A DNA stretch of 64,000 nucleotides from Bradyrhizobium arachidis (GTDB lineage Bacteria; Pseudomonadota; Alphaproteobacteria; Rhizobiales; Xanthobacteraceae): positions 8,990,001 through 9,054,000 of the forward strand of contig NZ_CP030050.1 in the NCBI RefSeq assembly GCF_015291705.1, written 5' to 3'. The position numbers and the translations under genes are program-made. The notes under the pieces are model-generated. The model was given only the letters and a program-made list of their open reading frames with translations, had not been told where the DNA came from and made no database searches. Positions within the stretch are counted from its first letter, which is position 1, and each line of letters opens with the position of its first letter. Of the stretch, positions 44,816-58,192 are shown in pieces.

Positions 44816-44917
44816 GTCATGCCCCGGCTTGACCGGGGCATCCAGTACGCCGCGGCTATCGTTTCAATGATAGCTGTCTCTGGAATACTGGATCGCCCGG
44901 TCAAGCCGGGCGATGAC
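44816..44917. repeat. Dispersed palindromic repeat, second full member of the GGCTTG family
   Basis: GTCATGCCCCGGCTTGACCG on the left is mirrored by CGGTCAAGCCGGGCGATGAC on the right, with an inner TCCAGTA/TACTGGA pair. It belongs to the same family as 7084-7170. It lies between convergent genes. Confidence 0.8.
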
Positions 44918-44952
44918 ACCGTCTATTGAACTGTCGGCGGGGCTCGCCGCGC

Positions 44953-46404
44953 CTACCGCGGCAGATCCGTCTTCCCCATCAGGAACGTGTCGATCGACCG
45001 GGCGCACAGCCGGCCTTCGCGGATCGCCCACACCACCAGCGACTGGCCGCGGCGCATGTCGCCGGCGGTGAACACGTTCGGGCGCGAGGTCTGGTAGTCG
45101 AGCGTGTTGGCCTTGACGTTGCCGCGCGGGTCGAGGTCGACCGCGAGCTGCTTGAGCAGGCCCTCGTGCACGGGGTGGACGAAGCCCATGGCGAGCAGGA
45201 CGAGCTCGGCGTCGAGCTCGAACTCGGAGCCGGCAATCGGCTTGAACTTGTCGTCGACGCGGACGCAGTGCAGCTTCTTGACCTTGCCGTTCTCGCCCGT
45301 GAACTTCTGCGTCAGCACGGCGAACTCGCGGATGGCGCCTTCGGCCTGGCTCGACGAGGTGCGCATCTTCAGCGGCCAGTTCGGCCAGGTCAGGCCCTTG
45401 TTCTCGCGCTCGGGCGGGGCGGGCATGATCTCGAGCTGGGTCACCGACAGCGCGCCCTGGCGCATCGAGGTGCCGATGCAATCCGAGCCGGTGTCGCCGC
45501 CGCCGATGACGACGACATGCTTGCCTCCGGCGAGGATGTCGGCGGCGCCGCCCAGCGGCTCGCTGGAGACACGGCGGTTCTGCTGCGGCAGGAAATCCAT
45601 GGCGTAGTGGATGCCGTCGAGCTCGCGGCCGGGGATCGGCAGATCGCGCGGGGCTTCCGCACCGCCGGTGAGCGCAATCGCGTCATATTCGTTCAGCATC
45701 TCGCGCGGATCGACATTGCCGTCAGCGCCGACATGGCTGTTGTAGTGGAAGGTGACGCCTTCGCCTTCCATCTGCTTGACGCGGCGGTCGATGACGCCCT
45801 TCTCCATCTTGAAGTCGGGGATGCCGTAACGCAGCAGGCCGCCGGCCTTGGCGTACTTCTCGAACAGGTGCACGTCGTGGCCGGCGCGCGCGAGCTGTTG
45901 GGCGCAGGCCATGCCGGCCGGACCCGAGCCGATCACGGCGACCTTCTTGCCGGTCTTCTCGGCGGCGACCTCGGGCTTCAGCCAGCCATTATCCCAGGCG
46001 CGGTCGACGATCGCGCATTCGATGGTCTTGATGGTGACCGGGTTGTCGTCGATGTTGAGCGTGCAGGACGCTTCGCACGGCGCAGGACAGATGCGGCCGG
46101 TGAATTCGGGGAAATTGTTGGTCGAGTGCAGGTTGCGCGAGGCTTCTTCCCAATTGCCCTGATAGACGAGGTCGTTCCAGTCGGGGATCTGGTTATTGAC
46201 CGGGCAGCCGGGCGTGCCGGGCGCGACCGAGCCGGTGCCGTGGCAATAGGGAATGCCGCAATTCATGCAGCGCGCGGCCTGGTCGCGCACTTCCTTCTCG
46301 CTCAAGGGAACGACGAACTCGTTGTAATGCTTCACGCGCTCGGTGACCGGAGTGTACTTGCGGTCATGCCGTTCGATTTCGAGAAAACCCGTGATCTTGC
46401 CCAT
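44953..46404 (-). CDS. gltD: Glutamate synthase (NADPH) small subunit
   Basis: This 483-residue flavoprotein oxidises NADPH and passes electrons through 4Fe-4S clusters to GltB. Cluster cysteines are in [11 protein letters not shown] and the CPAPCEASC block. The FAD motif is [13 protein letters not shown] and the NADPH motif is GGGDTGSDC. Length is standard. It follows gltB on the same strand with a 142-base gap that holds a dispersed repeat. Confidence 0.97.
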   Translation of the reverse strand: MGKITGFLEIERHDRKYTPVTERVKHYNEFVVPLSEKEVRDQAARCMNCGIPYCHGTGSVAPGTPGCPVNNQIPDWNDLVYQGNWEEASRNLHSTNNFPEFTGRICPAPCEASCTLNIDDNPVTIKTIECAIVDRAWDNGWLKPEVAAEKTGKKVAVIGSGPAGMACAQQLARAGHDVHLFEKYAKAGGLLRYGIPDFKMEKGVIDRRVKQMEGEGVTFHYNSHVGADGNVDPREMLNEYDAIALTGGAEAPRDLPIPGRELDGIHYAMDFLPQQNRRVSSEPLGGAADILAGGKHVVVIGGGDTGSDCIGTSMRQGALSVTQLEIMPAPPERENKGLTWPNWPLKMRTSSSQAEGAIREFAVLTQKFTGENGKVKKLHCVRVDDKFKPIAGSEFELDAELVLLAMGFVHPVHEGLLKQLAVDLDPRGNVKANTLDYQTSRPNVFTAGDMRRGQSLVVWAIREGRLCARSIDTFLMGKTDLPR

Positions 46405-46440
46405 TAAACCCGAAGTCCCTGCCGCTTAGTTTTCTTTCCC

Positions 46441-46534
46441 GTCGTTCCGGGATGCGCGCGCCGCGCGCAGACCCGGAACCTGGAGGTTATCTTTGCGAGA
46501 TTCCGGGTTCGCGCTTTGCGCGCCCCGGAATGAC
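46441..46534. repeat. Dispersed palindromic repeat between gltB and gltD
   Basis: GTCGTTCCGGGATGCGCGCG on the left is mirrored by GCGCCCCGGAATGACGC on the right, and CCGGAACC/GGTTCGCG parts lie between. The hairpin may modulate gltD levels relative to gltB in the shared transcript, which is inference. Confidence 0.8.
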
Positions 46535-46546
46535 GCGAGGTGAGAA

Positions 46547-51280
<4,734 letters not shown>

Positions 51281-51477
51281 TGTTCCTGTCCTCTCCGTGC
51301 GGCAAGCTGTCTCACCGCCATCTTCGGCGCACCTTGGGCGTTCCGCGGCACCCGCCTCTGGGTCACCGCTCGTCCGCTTGCGAGCCGCATTTTCTTAAAT
51401 TCAGGCCTAGGCGTTCTACGTCCCCGAGAACGGCTTTGCCTGGTACCTTCCTGGCGCTCGAAAGTGCCAGCTTTCGC

Positions 51478-51492
51478 TGCAATCCCTGTGCC
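51478..51492 (-). promoter_or_regulatory. Possible sigma-54 promoter upstream of gltB
   Basis: On the reverse strand CGGCACAGGGATTGC matches TGGCACG-N4-TTGC at 13 of 15 positions with the GG-N10-GC spacing intact. Its distance from the gltB ATG, about 200 bases, is long, and no activator sites were found. The 492-base intergenic region (51281-51772) otherwise holds a GACAG/CTGTC palindrome and unremarkable DNA. Confidence 0.4.
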
Positions 51493-51772
51493 GGAACCGC
51501 GAGCAAAATTGAGACAGTCTTCCTGTCCTAACCATCACCTTGCCAAATTTTTGTCTAGCACACAAGCGCGTGGAAGTCCCGATTCCCGATAAGTCAATCA
51601 ATCGCTTTCCGAAAGTTGCGCAGCCCCCGTTTTGAAGCAAACGCGCCCTGATCCGGCCCAAGCCGCGCCGAAATCGCAAATGAAGCTTCGGATCGGCCCT
51701 TCGGAAGGCGCGTCACGCCGCAAGAAGCGAAAGAGCACGAGCATCCGGGGCCCTGACAGGAGCGTGTCGACC

Positions 51773-52534
51773 ATGAAGTTTTTCACAGGATGTGTGGCCG
51801 CCGCCGCGCTGGCGATGGCTGCGACCGGGGTGCAAGCGCAGGTTCCGGCGAACGGAAGCGGCGGCGGAGCCATGATCGCCGTGTCGGATTTCGACGGGCC
51901 CTATGCCCCGCCGGACGCGCCGCCACCGCCGCCGCGTTACGGCTATGGCTATGGCTATGAGGAGCGCGGGCCTGCCCCGGTGCTGCTGCCGCCCACCGAG
52001 GTTTACGCCGTGCTGCGCGAGAACGGCTTCTCGCCGCTCGGCATCCCGCGCCTGCGCGGCAGCGTCTACACCATCGCGGTGATCGACCGCCATGGCGATG
52101 ACGGCCGGCTCGTGATCGACGCCCGGGACGGCCGGATCATCCGCTTCATGCCGGCCGCCGATGCCTATGGCATGGCGCCTTCGTATGAAGAGCCCGCGGT
52201 TGCACCTTACCGCCCGCAAAGCGCACTGCCGCCGCCGACCATGGTCCGTGGCGGACCGCCGCGTCCGCCCGCCCCGATCCCGCATGTCGCCAGCCGCACC
52301 GTGCCGCTGCCCAAGGCCGCGCCACAGCGCGCCGAGGCGCCGGCCGCGGCAGTGAAGCACGCCGAGCCGGTGGCGCCGCAGGCTCAGGCTCCGCAGCAGC
52401 AGCAGACGGCGGCCGCGCAGCCAAAACCCGCCGAGACGGCGCCGCAAGCCGCAGTTCCGACCGTCGGGCAAGCCAAGCCTGCTCCGACCATCCTACCGAC
52501 GCAGGACATGCCGGCCGCGCAGGGGCTGGATTAG
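51773..52534 (+). CDS. Proline/alanine-rich exported protein of unknown function
   Basis: The 253-residue protein has a signal peptide (MKFFTGCVAAAALAMAATG). A short conserved region (VYAVLRENGFSPLGIPRLRG through RIIRFMPA) follows, and the rest is low-complexity proline, alanine and glutamine. The frame stays open upstream to 51632, but AGGAG precedes the ATG at 51773. The composition suggests a periplasmic or cell-surface spacer. No family name is safe. Confidence 0.6.
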   Translation: MKFFTGCVAAAALAMAATGVQAQVPANGSGGGAMIAVSDFDGPYAPPDAPPPPPRYGYGYGYEERGPAPVLLPPTEVYAVLRENGFSPLGIPRLRGSVYTIAVIDRHGDDGRLVIDARDGRIIRFMPAADAYGMAPSYEEPAVAPYRPQSALPPPTMVRGGPPRPPAPIPHVASRTVPLPKAAPQRAEAPAAAVKHAEPVAPQAQAPQQQQTAAAQPKPAETAPQAAVPTVGQAKPAPTILPTQDMPAAQGLD

Positions 52535-52574
52535 CGCTGCGCGTTAGATGCGATGGGATGACCACACAAACGGT

Positions 52575-52704
52575 GTCGTCCCTGCGAACGCAGGGACCCA
52601 TACCGCGTGATTGATCGGTGGGGATGAGGAGCGAGTCCCGAACTCCGAATCATCGCCAAACTGCTCCCTGGGGTTATGGGTCCCTGCGTTCGCAGGGACG
52701 ACGG
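52575..52704. repeat. Dispersed palindromic repeat, GTCCCTGCGAACGCAGGGAC family
   Basis: GTCGTCCCTGCGAACGCAGG is matched at the far end by CCTGCGTTCGCAGGGACGAC, with each arm itself a small palindrome (TCCCTGCG/CGCAGGGA). The inner CCCATA/TATGGG pair adds to the arms. It lies between convergent genes. Confidence 0.85.
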
Positions 52705-52726
52705 CGGGAAGATAGTGGAGCAAGAC

Positions 52727-52756
52727 AAAAGGCGCCTGAGATTGCAGGCGCCTTTT
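52727..52756 (-). terminator. Intrinsic terminator of the alpha/beta hydrolase gene
   Basis: AAAAGGCGCCTG and CAGGCGCCTTTT form a 12-base stem around a six-base loop. On the reverse strand it ends in TTTTG. It lies 18 bases past the stop at 52774. Confidence 0.8.
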
Positions 52757-52773
52757 GCACTCACGCAACCACC

Positions 52774-53544
52774 TCAGCTCCGCGGATACCCCGCGGCTTC
52801 CCGGATCAGATTCGCGACCTCATTCGGATGCGACACCAGCGAGAGGTGGCCGGCATCGAGCTCGACGGTGGTGGCGTTCATGCGCTTGGCGAGGAAGCGT
52901 TCGAGATCGGGATTGATGGTGTAGTCGTTCTTCGACACTGCGTACCAGCTCGGCCTGGAGCGCCACGCGGCTTCCGTGGTGCGGCCGGCGAAGATCGAGG
53001 CGGCCGTCGGCCATTGCACGGCGTAGAGCTCCCTCGCCTGCTCCGGCTTCACGCCGTTGGCGAAGTACTTCAGGAATGACTCTTCGGACAGCTTGGTGTA
53101 GCCGTCGCGCTCGACGATACCGGCGCGCACCGGGCCGGTCGGAAACTGCTTCGAGAGCGCGACGAAATCCTCGTTCGCATCAGGCGCGCGTGCCGCGACA
53201 TAGACGAGGCCGGTGACCTTCGGATCAGTGCCGACCTGGCTGATCACGGTGCCGCCCCAGGAATGCGCGACCAGCACGGTCGGCCCGTCCTGCTCGGCCA
53301 GCGCGCGCTTGGTTGCCTCGACGGAGTCCGCAAGCGACGACAGCGGGTTCTGCACGGCGGTGACATGGAGGCCGGCGGCCTGGAGGATCGGGATCACTTC
53401 CGACCAGCTCGAGCCGTCAGCCCAGGCGCCGTGCACCAGCACGACGTTCTTGGCCTTCACGGTTTGCGGTGTCTGCGCGTGAGCGAGGCTGAGCGGAGCC
53501 GCCAAAAGGCTCGCGGCGACGAAAAGGCTGCGCCAAAGTGACAT
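52774..53544 (-). CDS. Exported alpha/beta hydrolase
   Basis: The 256-residue protein has a signal peptide (MSLWRSLFVAASLLAAPLSLAHA) and the alpha/beta-hydrolase fold. The HGxW motif (LVHGAWADGSSW) and nucleophile elbow AHSWGGT are present, and the catalytic histidine lies in AGHLSLVSHP. It is close to salicylate-esterase/haloalkane-type single-domain hydrolases. GGAAG six bases before the ATG at 53544 favours that start over 53550. A strong terminator follows. The substrate is unknown. Confidence 0.83.
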   Translation of the reverse strand: MSLWRSLFVAASLLAAPLSLAHAQTPQTVKAKNVVLVHGAWADGSSWSEVIPILQAAGLHVTAVQNPLSSLADSVEATKRALAEQDGPTVLVAHSWGGTVISQVGTDPKVTGLVYVAARAPDANEDFVALSKQFPTGPVRAGIVERDGYTKLSEESFLKYFANGVKPEQARELYAVQWPTAASIFAGRTTEAAWRSRPSWYAVSKNDYTINPDLERFLAKRMNATTVELDAGHLSLVSHPNEVANLIREAAGYPRS

Positions 53545-53640
53545 GATCATCTTCCGTCTTGTTCGGGTGCGATGCCCAAAGGACGGAGCGTGAGGCCGCG
53601 GCGTTACGGTCCTCACCGTTCTGTGATGCGATGCAAAATG

Positions 53641-53670
53641 AAAAAACGCCCCGGGGCACCGGGGCGTTTT
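53641..53670 (-). terminator. Intrinsic terminator of the Hsp20 gene
   Basis: AAAACGCCCCGG and CCGGGGCGTTTT form a 12-base stem around a four-base loop. On the reverse strand six T residues follow. It lies 23 bases past the Hsp20 stop. Confidence 0.9.
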
Positions 53671-53692
53671 CGCAACCTGGAGGTCGCTTGTC

Positions 53693-54160
53693 TCAGGCGG
53701 CTTGCGCGGCCGAGTTCTCGATCACCTGCGCCTTTGGCGCGGCGGCGTTGATCGCGATCTGGCGCGGCTTCTTGGCTTCGGGAATCTCGCGCACGAGATC
53801 GACATGAAGCAGCCCGTTCTCGAGCGAGGCATCCTTCACCTGCACGAAGTCGGCAAGCTGGAAGGCGCGCTCGAAGGCACGCGCCGCGATGCCGCGATAG
53901 AGCACCTCGGACTTGCTGTTCTCGTTGGCGACTTTCTCGCCCTTGATCGTCAGCGTGTTTTCCTTCGCGACGATGGAGAGCTCGTCCTTGGAGAAGCCGG
54001 AGACCGCAACGGTGATGCGGTAGGCATTCTCGCCGGTACGCTCGATGTTATAGGGGGGATAACCGGGGCTGCCGTCCGAACCGGCCTGGTCGAGCAGGTT
54101 GAAGAGGCGGTCGAAGCCGACGGTGGAACGATAAAACGGGGTGAGGTCATAGGTACGCAT
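53693..54160 (-). CDS. Small heat-shock protein (Hsp20/IbpA type)
   Basis: The 155-residue protein has the alpha-crystallin domain (about 40-135) with the class A signatures YPPYNIERTGENAYRI and LYRGIAARAFERAFQLADFV. It is an ATP-independent holdase that keeps unfolded proteins soluble. The leader carries a ROSE-type thermosensor and the promoter is of RpoH type, so expression is controlled at both transcription and translation by heat. A strong terminator follows. The class matches the HspA/HspH group of Bradyrhizobium. Confidence 0.93.
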   Translation of the reverse strand: MRTYDLTPFYRSTVGFDRLFNLLDQAGSDGSPGYPPYNIERTGENAYRITVAVSGFSKDELSIVAKENTLTIKGEKVANENSKSEVLYRGIAARAFERAFQLADFVQVKDASLENGLLHVDLVREIPEAKKPRQIAINAAAPKAQVIENSAAQAA

Positions 54161-54273
54161 GGTTCAAGTCCTCCATTGAGCGACTGTTCAGGTTACCCGC
54201 CCGCCAATCGGGCCGGGCTTTAGTCTGTGTGCAGCCTGATGTTCCGGTTCCGAAACACTGGTAGCGGCCTGCA
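54161..54273 (-). promoter_or_regulatory. ROSE-type RNA thermometer in the Hsp20 leader
   Basis: The last leader hairpin (54185-54167) pairs AGTC with GACT and CTC with GAG. A single unpaired G on the 5' side and a four-base loop lie between, and the ribosome-binding site GGAGGA is in the stem. That bulged G opposite the Shine-Dalgarno sequence is the hallmark of ROSE elements. Upstream is a GC-rich hairpin (GCCCGGCC... / GGCGGGC). The ROSE element is known from Bradyrhizobium small heat-shock genes. The 5' end is set by the RpoH promoter. Confidence 0.8.
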
Positions 54274-54280
54274 CGAAAAT

Positions 54281-54309
54281 GATATGGGTGGCACGAGACG
54301 GCGTTCAAG
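54281..54309 (-). promoter_or_regulatory. RpoH (sigma-32) promoter for the Hsp20 gene
   Basis: On the reverse strand CTTGAAC (54309-54303) and CCCATATC (54288-54281) are 14 bases apart, fitting the heat-shock consensus CTTGAA-N-CCCATNT. It would start the transcript near 54273, giving a leader of about 113 bases. Confidence 0.7.
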
Positions 54310-54382
54310 AGGGCGGCATTGGCGCCTTTTCGACGCTCCCGCCCCTTGATTTGCAGCACTTGGCGCCCACGCACTCCCCATC

Positions 54383-55330
54383 ATGACGCTGGTCTCGATT
54401 CCGTCCAACCCCGTTCCCGAAGACTGCGTCAGCGGCACGATCAAGACGTCCGACGGCGTCGAGCTGCGCTTTGCGCGCTGGGCTCCGCCGGCGAACCGCA
54501 AGGGCACGGTCTGCGTCTTCACCGGGCGCAGCGAGCAGATCGAGAAATATTTCGAGACCGTGCGCGACCTGCGCGACCGCGGCTTTGCGGTGGCGATGAT
54601 CGACTGGCGCGGCCAGGGTCATTCCGCGCGCCGCCTGCGCGATCCGCGCAAGGGCTATGTGCGCGACTTCGCCGATTTCGAAACCGACGTCGAGGCCTTC
54701 GTGCAGCAGGTGGTGCTGCCGGACTGTCCGCCGCCGTTCTTCGCGCTCGCCCACTCCATGGGCGGCACCGTGCTGCTGCGGGTGGCGCATGCGGGCAAGC
54801 GCTGGTTCGACCGCATGGTGCTGTCGGCGCCGATGATCGACCTGCCCGGCCGCACCACCTCGTTTCCGGTGCGCGCGCTGCTCAAGACGATGCGCCTGCT
54901 CGGGCAGGGCGGCCGCTACGTTCCCGGCGGCAGCGACCGCCTCACCGGGCTCGATCCCTTCATCAACAATCCCGTGACGAGCGATCCCGTACGCTATGCG
55001 CGCAATGCCGCGATCCTGGAGGAGGACCCGACGCTGGGGCTGGCCTCGCCAACGGTGGCCTGGGCCGACACCGCGTTCCGCGCGATGCACACCTTCAAGG
55101 GCATGAACTACCCCTCCGAGATCCGCCAGCCGATCCTGATGCTGGCCGCTTCGAATGACACCGTGGTCTCGACCGCGGCAATCGAGGAGTTCGCCTACCA
55201 TCTGCGGGCCGGCTCGCATCTCGTGATCGCCGGGGCCAAGCACGAGATCCTGCAGGAACAGGACCGCTACCGCTCGCAGTTCTGGGCCGCCTTCGACGCC
55301 TTCGTGCCGGGCACGCCGCTGTTCGGGTGA
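54383..55330 (+). CDS. Alpha/beta hydrolase, lysophospholipase (PldB/monoacylglycerol lipase) type
   Basis: The 315-residue protein has no signal peptide and matches the serine aminopeptidase S33 group. The signatures are MIDWRGQGHSARRL and the nucleophile elbow LAHSMGGT; aspartate and histidine lie near ASNDTVVS and AGAKHEIL. It probably cleaves monoacyl lipids or lysophospholipids. The gene is divergent from the Hsp20 leader, and its 5' region overlaps the RpoH promoter. Membrane repair after heat is a possible link. Confidence 0.83.
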   Translation: MTLVSIPSNPVPEDCVSGTIKTSDGVELRFARWAPPANRKGTVCVFTGRSEQIEKYFETVRDLRDRGFAVAMIDWRGQGHSARRLRDPRKGYVRDFADFETDVEAFVQQVVLPDCPPPFFALAHSMGGTVLLRVAHAGKRWFDRMVLSAPMIDLPGRTTSFPVRALLKTMRLLGQGGRYVPGGSDRLTGLDPFINNPVTSDPVRYARNAAILEEDPTLGLASPTVAWADTAFRAMHTFKGMNYPSEIRQPILMLAASNDTVVSTAAIEEFAYHLRAGSHLVIAGAKHEILQEQDRYRSQFWAAFDAFVPGTPLFG

Positions 55331-55366
55331 GGCAAGTCCCCTCCCCGGCTCCGCGGGAGAGGACGT

Positions 55367-55918
55367 CTATTGCGGAAACCGCGCCGCGTTCTCTTCCAGC
55401 GGCAGCTTCAGCCCGTTCGCCAGATAGGACACCGTGCGGTAGAAGCCGCACAGAAGCATGATCTCGAGAATCTGCGCCGCATCGTAATGCGCCGAGAGCG
55501 CGGCGAATTCGTCGTCACTCAAGGTCGCGTGCTGATGCAGCGCATCGACCGCCGCGATCAGCGCCTGCTCGGCCGGCGACCAGCACAGCGAGGCTGCATC
55601 GCCTTGCACGGTGGCGCGAATCTCGTCCTCAGTGAGCCGCGCCGGGCCGGCAAAGATCGCGACATGCACGCCCCATTCATATTCGCATCGGGTCAGCGCG
55701 CAGGTGCGATCGATCACGATCTCGCGCTGGCGCAAGGACAGCGGACCCGGATCAAGAAGCCCGCCGGCGCGGAACTTGTCCCAGGCGCGGGTGTGGCCCG
55801 CCATCACCCGGAACAGCAGCAGCGGCGGCGCCCCGCGCATGATGCGGTTGAACTGCGCCTGGATCTCCGGTGGATAAGGCGCCTCCAGCGCCGCAATGCG
55901 CGGTGTGACCTCGGACAT
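55367..55918 (-). CDS. Carboxymuconolactone decarboxylase family protein
   Basis: The 183-residue protein has the family's helical core with RCEYEWGVHVAIF and FYRTVSYLANGL. It holds a single conserved cysteine, not the CxxC of AhpD, so it is of the decarboxylase type rather than a peroxidase. It faces the HxlR gene across a promoter with two palindromes, the likely operator pair. The substrate is unknown. Confidence 0.85.
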   Translation of the reverse strand: MSEVTPRIAALEAPYPPEIQAQFNRIMRGAPPLLLFRVMAGHTRAWDKFRAGGLLDPGPLSLRQREIVIDRTCALTRCEYEWGVHVAIFAGPARLTEDEIRATVQGDAASLCWSPAEQALIAAVDALHQHATLSDDEFAALSAHYDAAQILEIMLLCGFYRTVSYLANGLKLPLEENAARFPQ

Positions 55919-55932
55919 CGGCCGTCTCCATT

Positions 55933-55971
55933 GCTACATTTACCGTAGCACAACGCTACACTTTCTGTAGC
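55933..55971. promoter_or_regulatory. Two GCTAC-N7-GTAGC operators in the HxlR divergent promoter
   Basis: GCTACATTTACCGTAGC (55933-55949) and GCTACACTTTCTGTAGC (55955-55971) have the same arms and seven-base spacers. Their centres are 22 bases apart, two turns of the helix, so two dimers could bind side by side. The HxlR regulator is the inferred ligand. Confidence 0.75.
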
Positions 55972-55990
55972 ATCGCGCAAGAGGGATTGG

Positions 55991-56311
55991 ATGGGGAAAA
56001 AGGCAGCATCAGGGAATGTCCGCGGCTCGCGCACCGGGCGGCCGATCATGGCCTTGCTCGATCTGCTCGGCCGGCGCTGGAGCCTGCGGATCCTCTGGGA
56101 ATTGCGCGATGTCCCGCTCACCTCACGCAGCTTGCGCACGGCCTGCGACGAGGCCTCGCCGACGGTGCTGCAGGCGCGGCTGACGGAGCTGCGCGAGGCG
56201 GGTTTCGTGGAGCTCGGCGAAGGCGGCGGTTACGGGCTGACACCGCTCGGGCGGGAGTTGTGCGAGACATTCATGCCGCTGCACCGGTTTGCGGAGCGGT
56301 GGAAGAGGTAG
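55991..56311 (+). CDS. HxlR family winged-helix regulator
   Basis: The 106-residue protein has the HxlR winged helix (RWSLRILWELRDVPLTSRSL and LQARLTELREAGFVELGEGG). It lacks a separate ligand domain. Such regulators often respond to quinones or electrophiles. It probably represses itself and the divergent carboxymuconolactone decarboxylase gene through the two palindromes between them. Confidence 0.85.
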   Translation: MGKKAASGNVRGSRTGRPIMALLDLLGRRWSLRILWELRDVPLTSRSLRTACDEASPTVLQARLTELREAGFVELGEGGGYGLTPLGRELCETFMPLHRFAERWKR

Positions 56312-56318
56312 GGCTCTC

Positions 56319-56488
56319 GCTTACCCTCCCCTGGAGGGGGAGGGTCGATCGCGCGCAGCGCGAGCGGGGTGGGGTGATCTCTCCACTCGGGCACTGTTGA
56401 ATGGGGAGAGACCGTCGCCCCACCCCGTCTCACATTTCGCTACGCTCAATGTGAGCCGACCCTCCCCCTCCAGGGGAGGGTAAGAAAG
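56319..56488. repeat. Inverted-pair repeat with TTACCCTCCCCTGGAGGGGG ends
   Basis: GCTTACCCTCCCCTGGAGGG at the left is mirrored by CCCTCCAGGGGAGGGTAAG at the right, with GGGGTGGGG/CCCCACCCC parts inside. It is the full form of the half element at 33925-33947. It fills the gap between the HxlR and NfeD genes. Confidence 0.8.
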
Positions 56489-56932
56489 CTACGTCACCGC
56501 CACGGTCAAATTCGCGCCGTCCACCTGCACCACCTTCACCCGCGTTCCCGCCGGCGTGTCGGGGCCGGCGACGCGCCACACGGTGTCGCCGATGCGGACC
56601 GTGCCGGAGCCGTCGATGATCGGCTTCTCCAGCGTGAACTCGCGGCCGAGCAGCGCTTCGGTGCGCTTGTTGAGGAAGGGGCTGGCGCTGGCGTCCAGCT
56701 TCGGACGGGCGAGGCGCCGCCACACCGGCACGGCCGCTGCCGCGAAGATCGCGAACATCACGAGCTGGATCTGCCAGGACATCGTGACGACGAATGAGAC
56801 CAGGCCCACCAGCAAGGCCGCAAGCCCGAGCCAGAACAGGAATACGCCCGGCGCGATCGTCTCCAGCGCCATCAGGATGAAGCCGAAGATCAGCCAATTC
56901 CAGTTGCCGAGCGATGCGAACATGTCGGTCAT
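56489..56932 (-). CDS. NfeD family membrane protein, short type
   Basis: The 147-residue protein has three to four hydrophobic helices (about 10-70) and a C-terminal OB-fold domain (about 85-145) with RIGDTVWRVAGPDTPAG. It is the short NfeD form that works with SPFH proteins, whose gene lies just upstream on the same strand with a 21-base gap. The pair is thought to influence membrane microdomains and quality control. Confidence 0.88.
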   Translation of the reverse strand: MTDMFASLGNWNWLIFGFILMALETIAPGVFLFWLGLAALLVGLVSFVVTMSWQIQLVMFAIFAAAAVPVWRRLARPKLDASASPFLNKRTEALLGREFTLEKPIIDGSGTVRIGDTVWRVAGPDTPAGTRVKVVQVDGANLTVAVT

Positions 56933-56953
56933 GACACGACCTCTCCAAATGCC

Positions 56954-57952
56954 CTACTGCGGCGGCACGGCCGGCGGCGTCGGGCCTGACGACGGCACCG
57001 AACCGCCGCGACGGGCCGCGGCCGTAGCCGATGCGGCACTCTCCCCGAACGTCGCCTTGGCGATCTCGCCGATGCCGGCGAGCGAGCCGAGCATGCTGGT
57101 CGCTTCCATCGGCAGCATGATGATCTTCTGGTTCGGCGCGTCCGCGAACTGGCCGAACGCCTTGATATACTTGTCGGCGATGAAATAGTTCAGCGCGGCG
57201 ACGTCGCCCTTGCCGATGGCTTCCGACACCGCCAGCGTCGCCTTGGCTTCGGCCTCGGCGAGGCGCTCGCGCGCCTCGGCGTCGCGGAAGGCGGCCTCGC
57301 GGCGGCCCTCGGCCTGGAGAATCTGGCCCTGCTTGGCGCCCTCGGCGCGCAGGATCTCGGACTGGCGCTGGCCCTCGGCGGCGAGAATGTCGGCGCGCTT
57401 GACGCGCTCGGCCTTCATCTGCCGGCCCATCGCCTCGACGAGATCGGCGGGCGGCACGATGTCCTTGATCTCGATGCGGTTGACCTTGACGCCCCAGGGC
57501 GAGACCGCAGCGTCGACGACGCGCAACAGGCGCTCGTTGATCTCGTCGCGATGCGACAGCACCTGGTCCAGATCCATCGAGCCCATCACCGAGCGGATGT
57601 TGGTCATGGTCAGAACCGTGATCGCCTGGGTGAGGTTGGCGACCTCGTAGCTCGCCTTCGCCGCGTCGAACACCTGAAAGAAAGCCACGCCGTCCACCGT
57701 CACGGTGGCATTGTCCTTGGTGATGACCTCCTGCTCGGGAATGTCGATCACCTGCTCCATCATGTTGATCTTGCGCCCGACGCGATCGAAATAGGGCACG
57801 ATCAGGTTGAGCCCGGGGCTCAGCGTCTGCGTGTATTTGCCGAACCGCTCGATGGTCCAGTCATAGCCCTGCGGCACCGTCTTCACGCCGGCCAGCAGCG
57901 TGGCGATGACGAGCAACACCAGAACAATCGCGAAAATGTCGAAGCCGCTCAT
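56954..57952 (-). CDS. SPFH/band 7 protein (QmcA/stomatin type)
   Basis: The 332-residue protein has an N-terminal hairpin (MSGFDIFAIVLVLLVIATLL) and the SPFH domain (GYDWTIERFGKYTQTLSPGL through WGVKVNRIEIKDI). A long helical region is followed by a proline/serine-rich tail. It forms membrane rings and interacts with proteases such as FtsH. The NfeD gene follows closely on the same strand, the usual pairing. Confidence 0.88.
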   Translation of the reverse strand: MSGFDIFAIVLVLLVIATLLAGVKTVPQGYDWTIERFGKYTQTLSPGLNLIVPYFDRVGRKINMMEQVIDIPEQEVITKDNATVTVDGVAFFQVFDAAKASYEVANLTQAITVLTMTNIRSVMGSMDLDQVLSHRDEINERLLRVVDAAVSPWGVKVNRIEIKDIVPPADLVEAMGRQMKAERVKRADILAAEGQRQSEILRAEGAKQGQILQAEGRREAAFRDAEARERLAEAEAKATLAVSEAIGKGDVAALNYFIADKYIKAFGQFADAPNQKIIMLPMEATSMLGSLAGIGEIAKATFGESAASATAAARRGGSVPSSGPTPPAVPPQ

Positions 57953-58192
57953 ATTTCCTCCAAGGCGGGAAAAACAAGGCAGGAAAAGCCCCTTCCCACG
58001 CCGTCATTGGTCGGGAGCGCGACCCTACCGGTTCAGCGGTCGCGATTCACGTCGGTATCGGCCCAATTCTGCACAAGACGGAGAAGGAGGGAATGGTCAC
58101 GATATGTATTTGCAACGGGCTCTTGAAAGCGTGCGGGCGCAGACCTACCGACGAAAATTAACGAATCCGGCAAGGCGTCCGTTTCGAGAACG

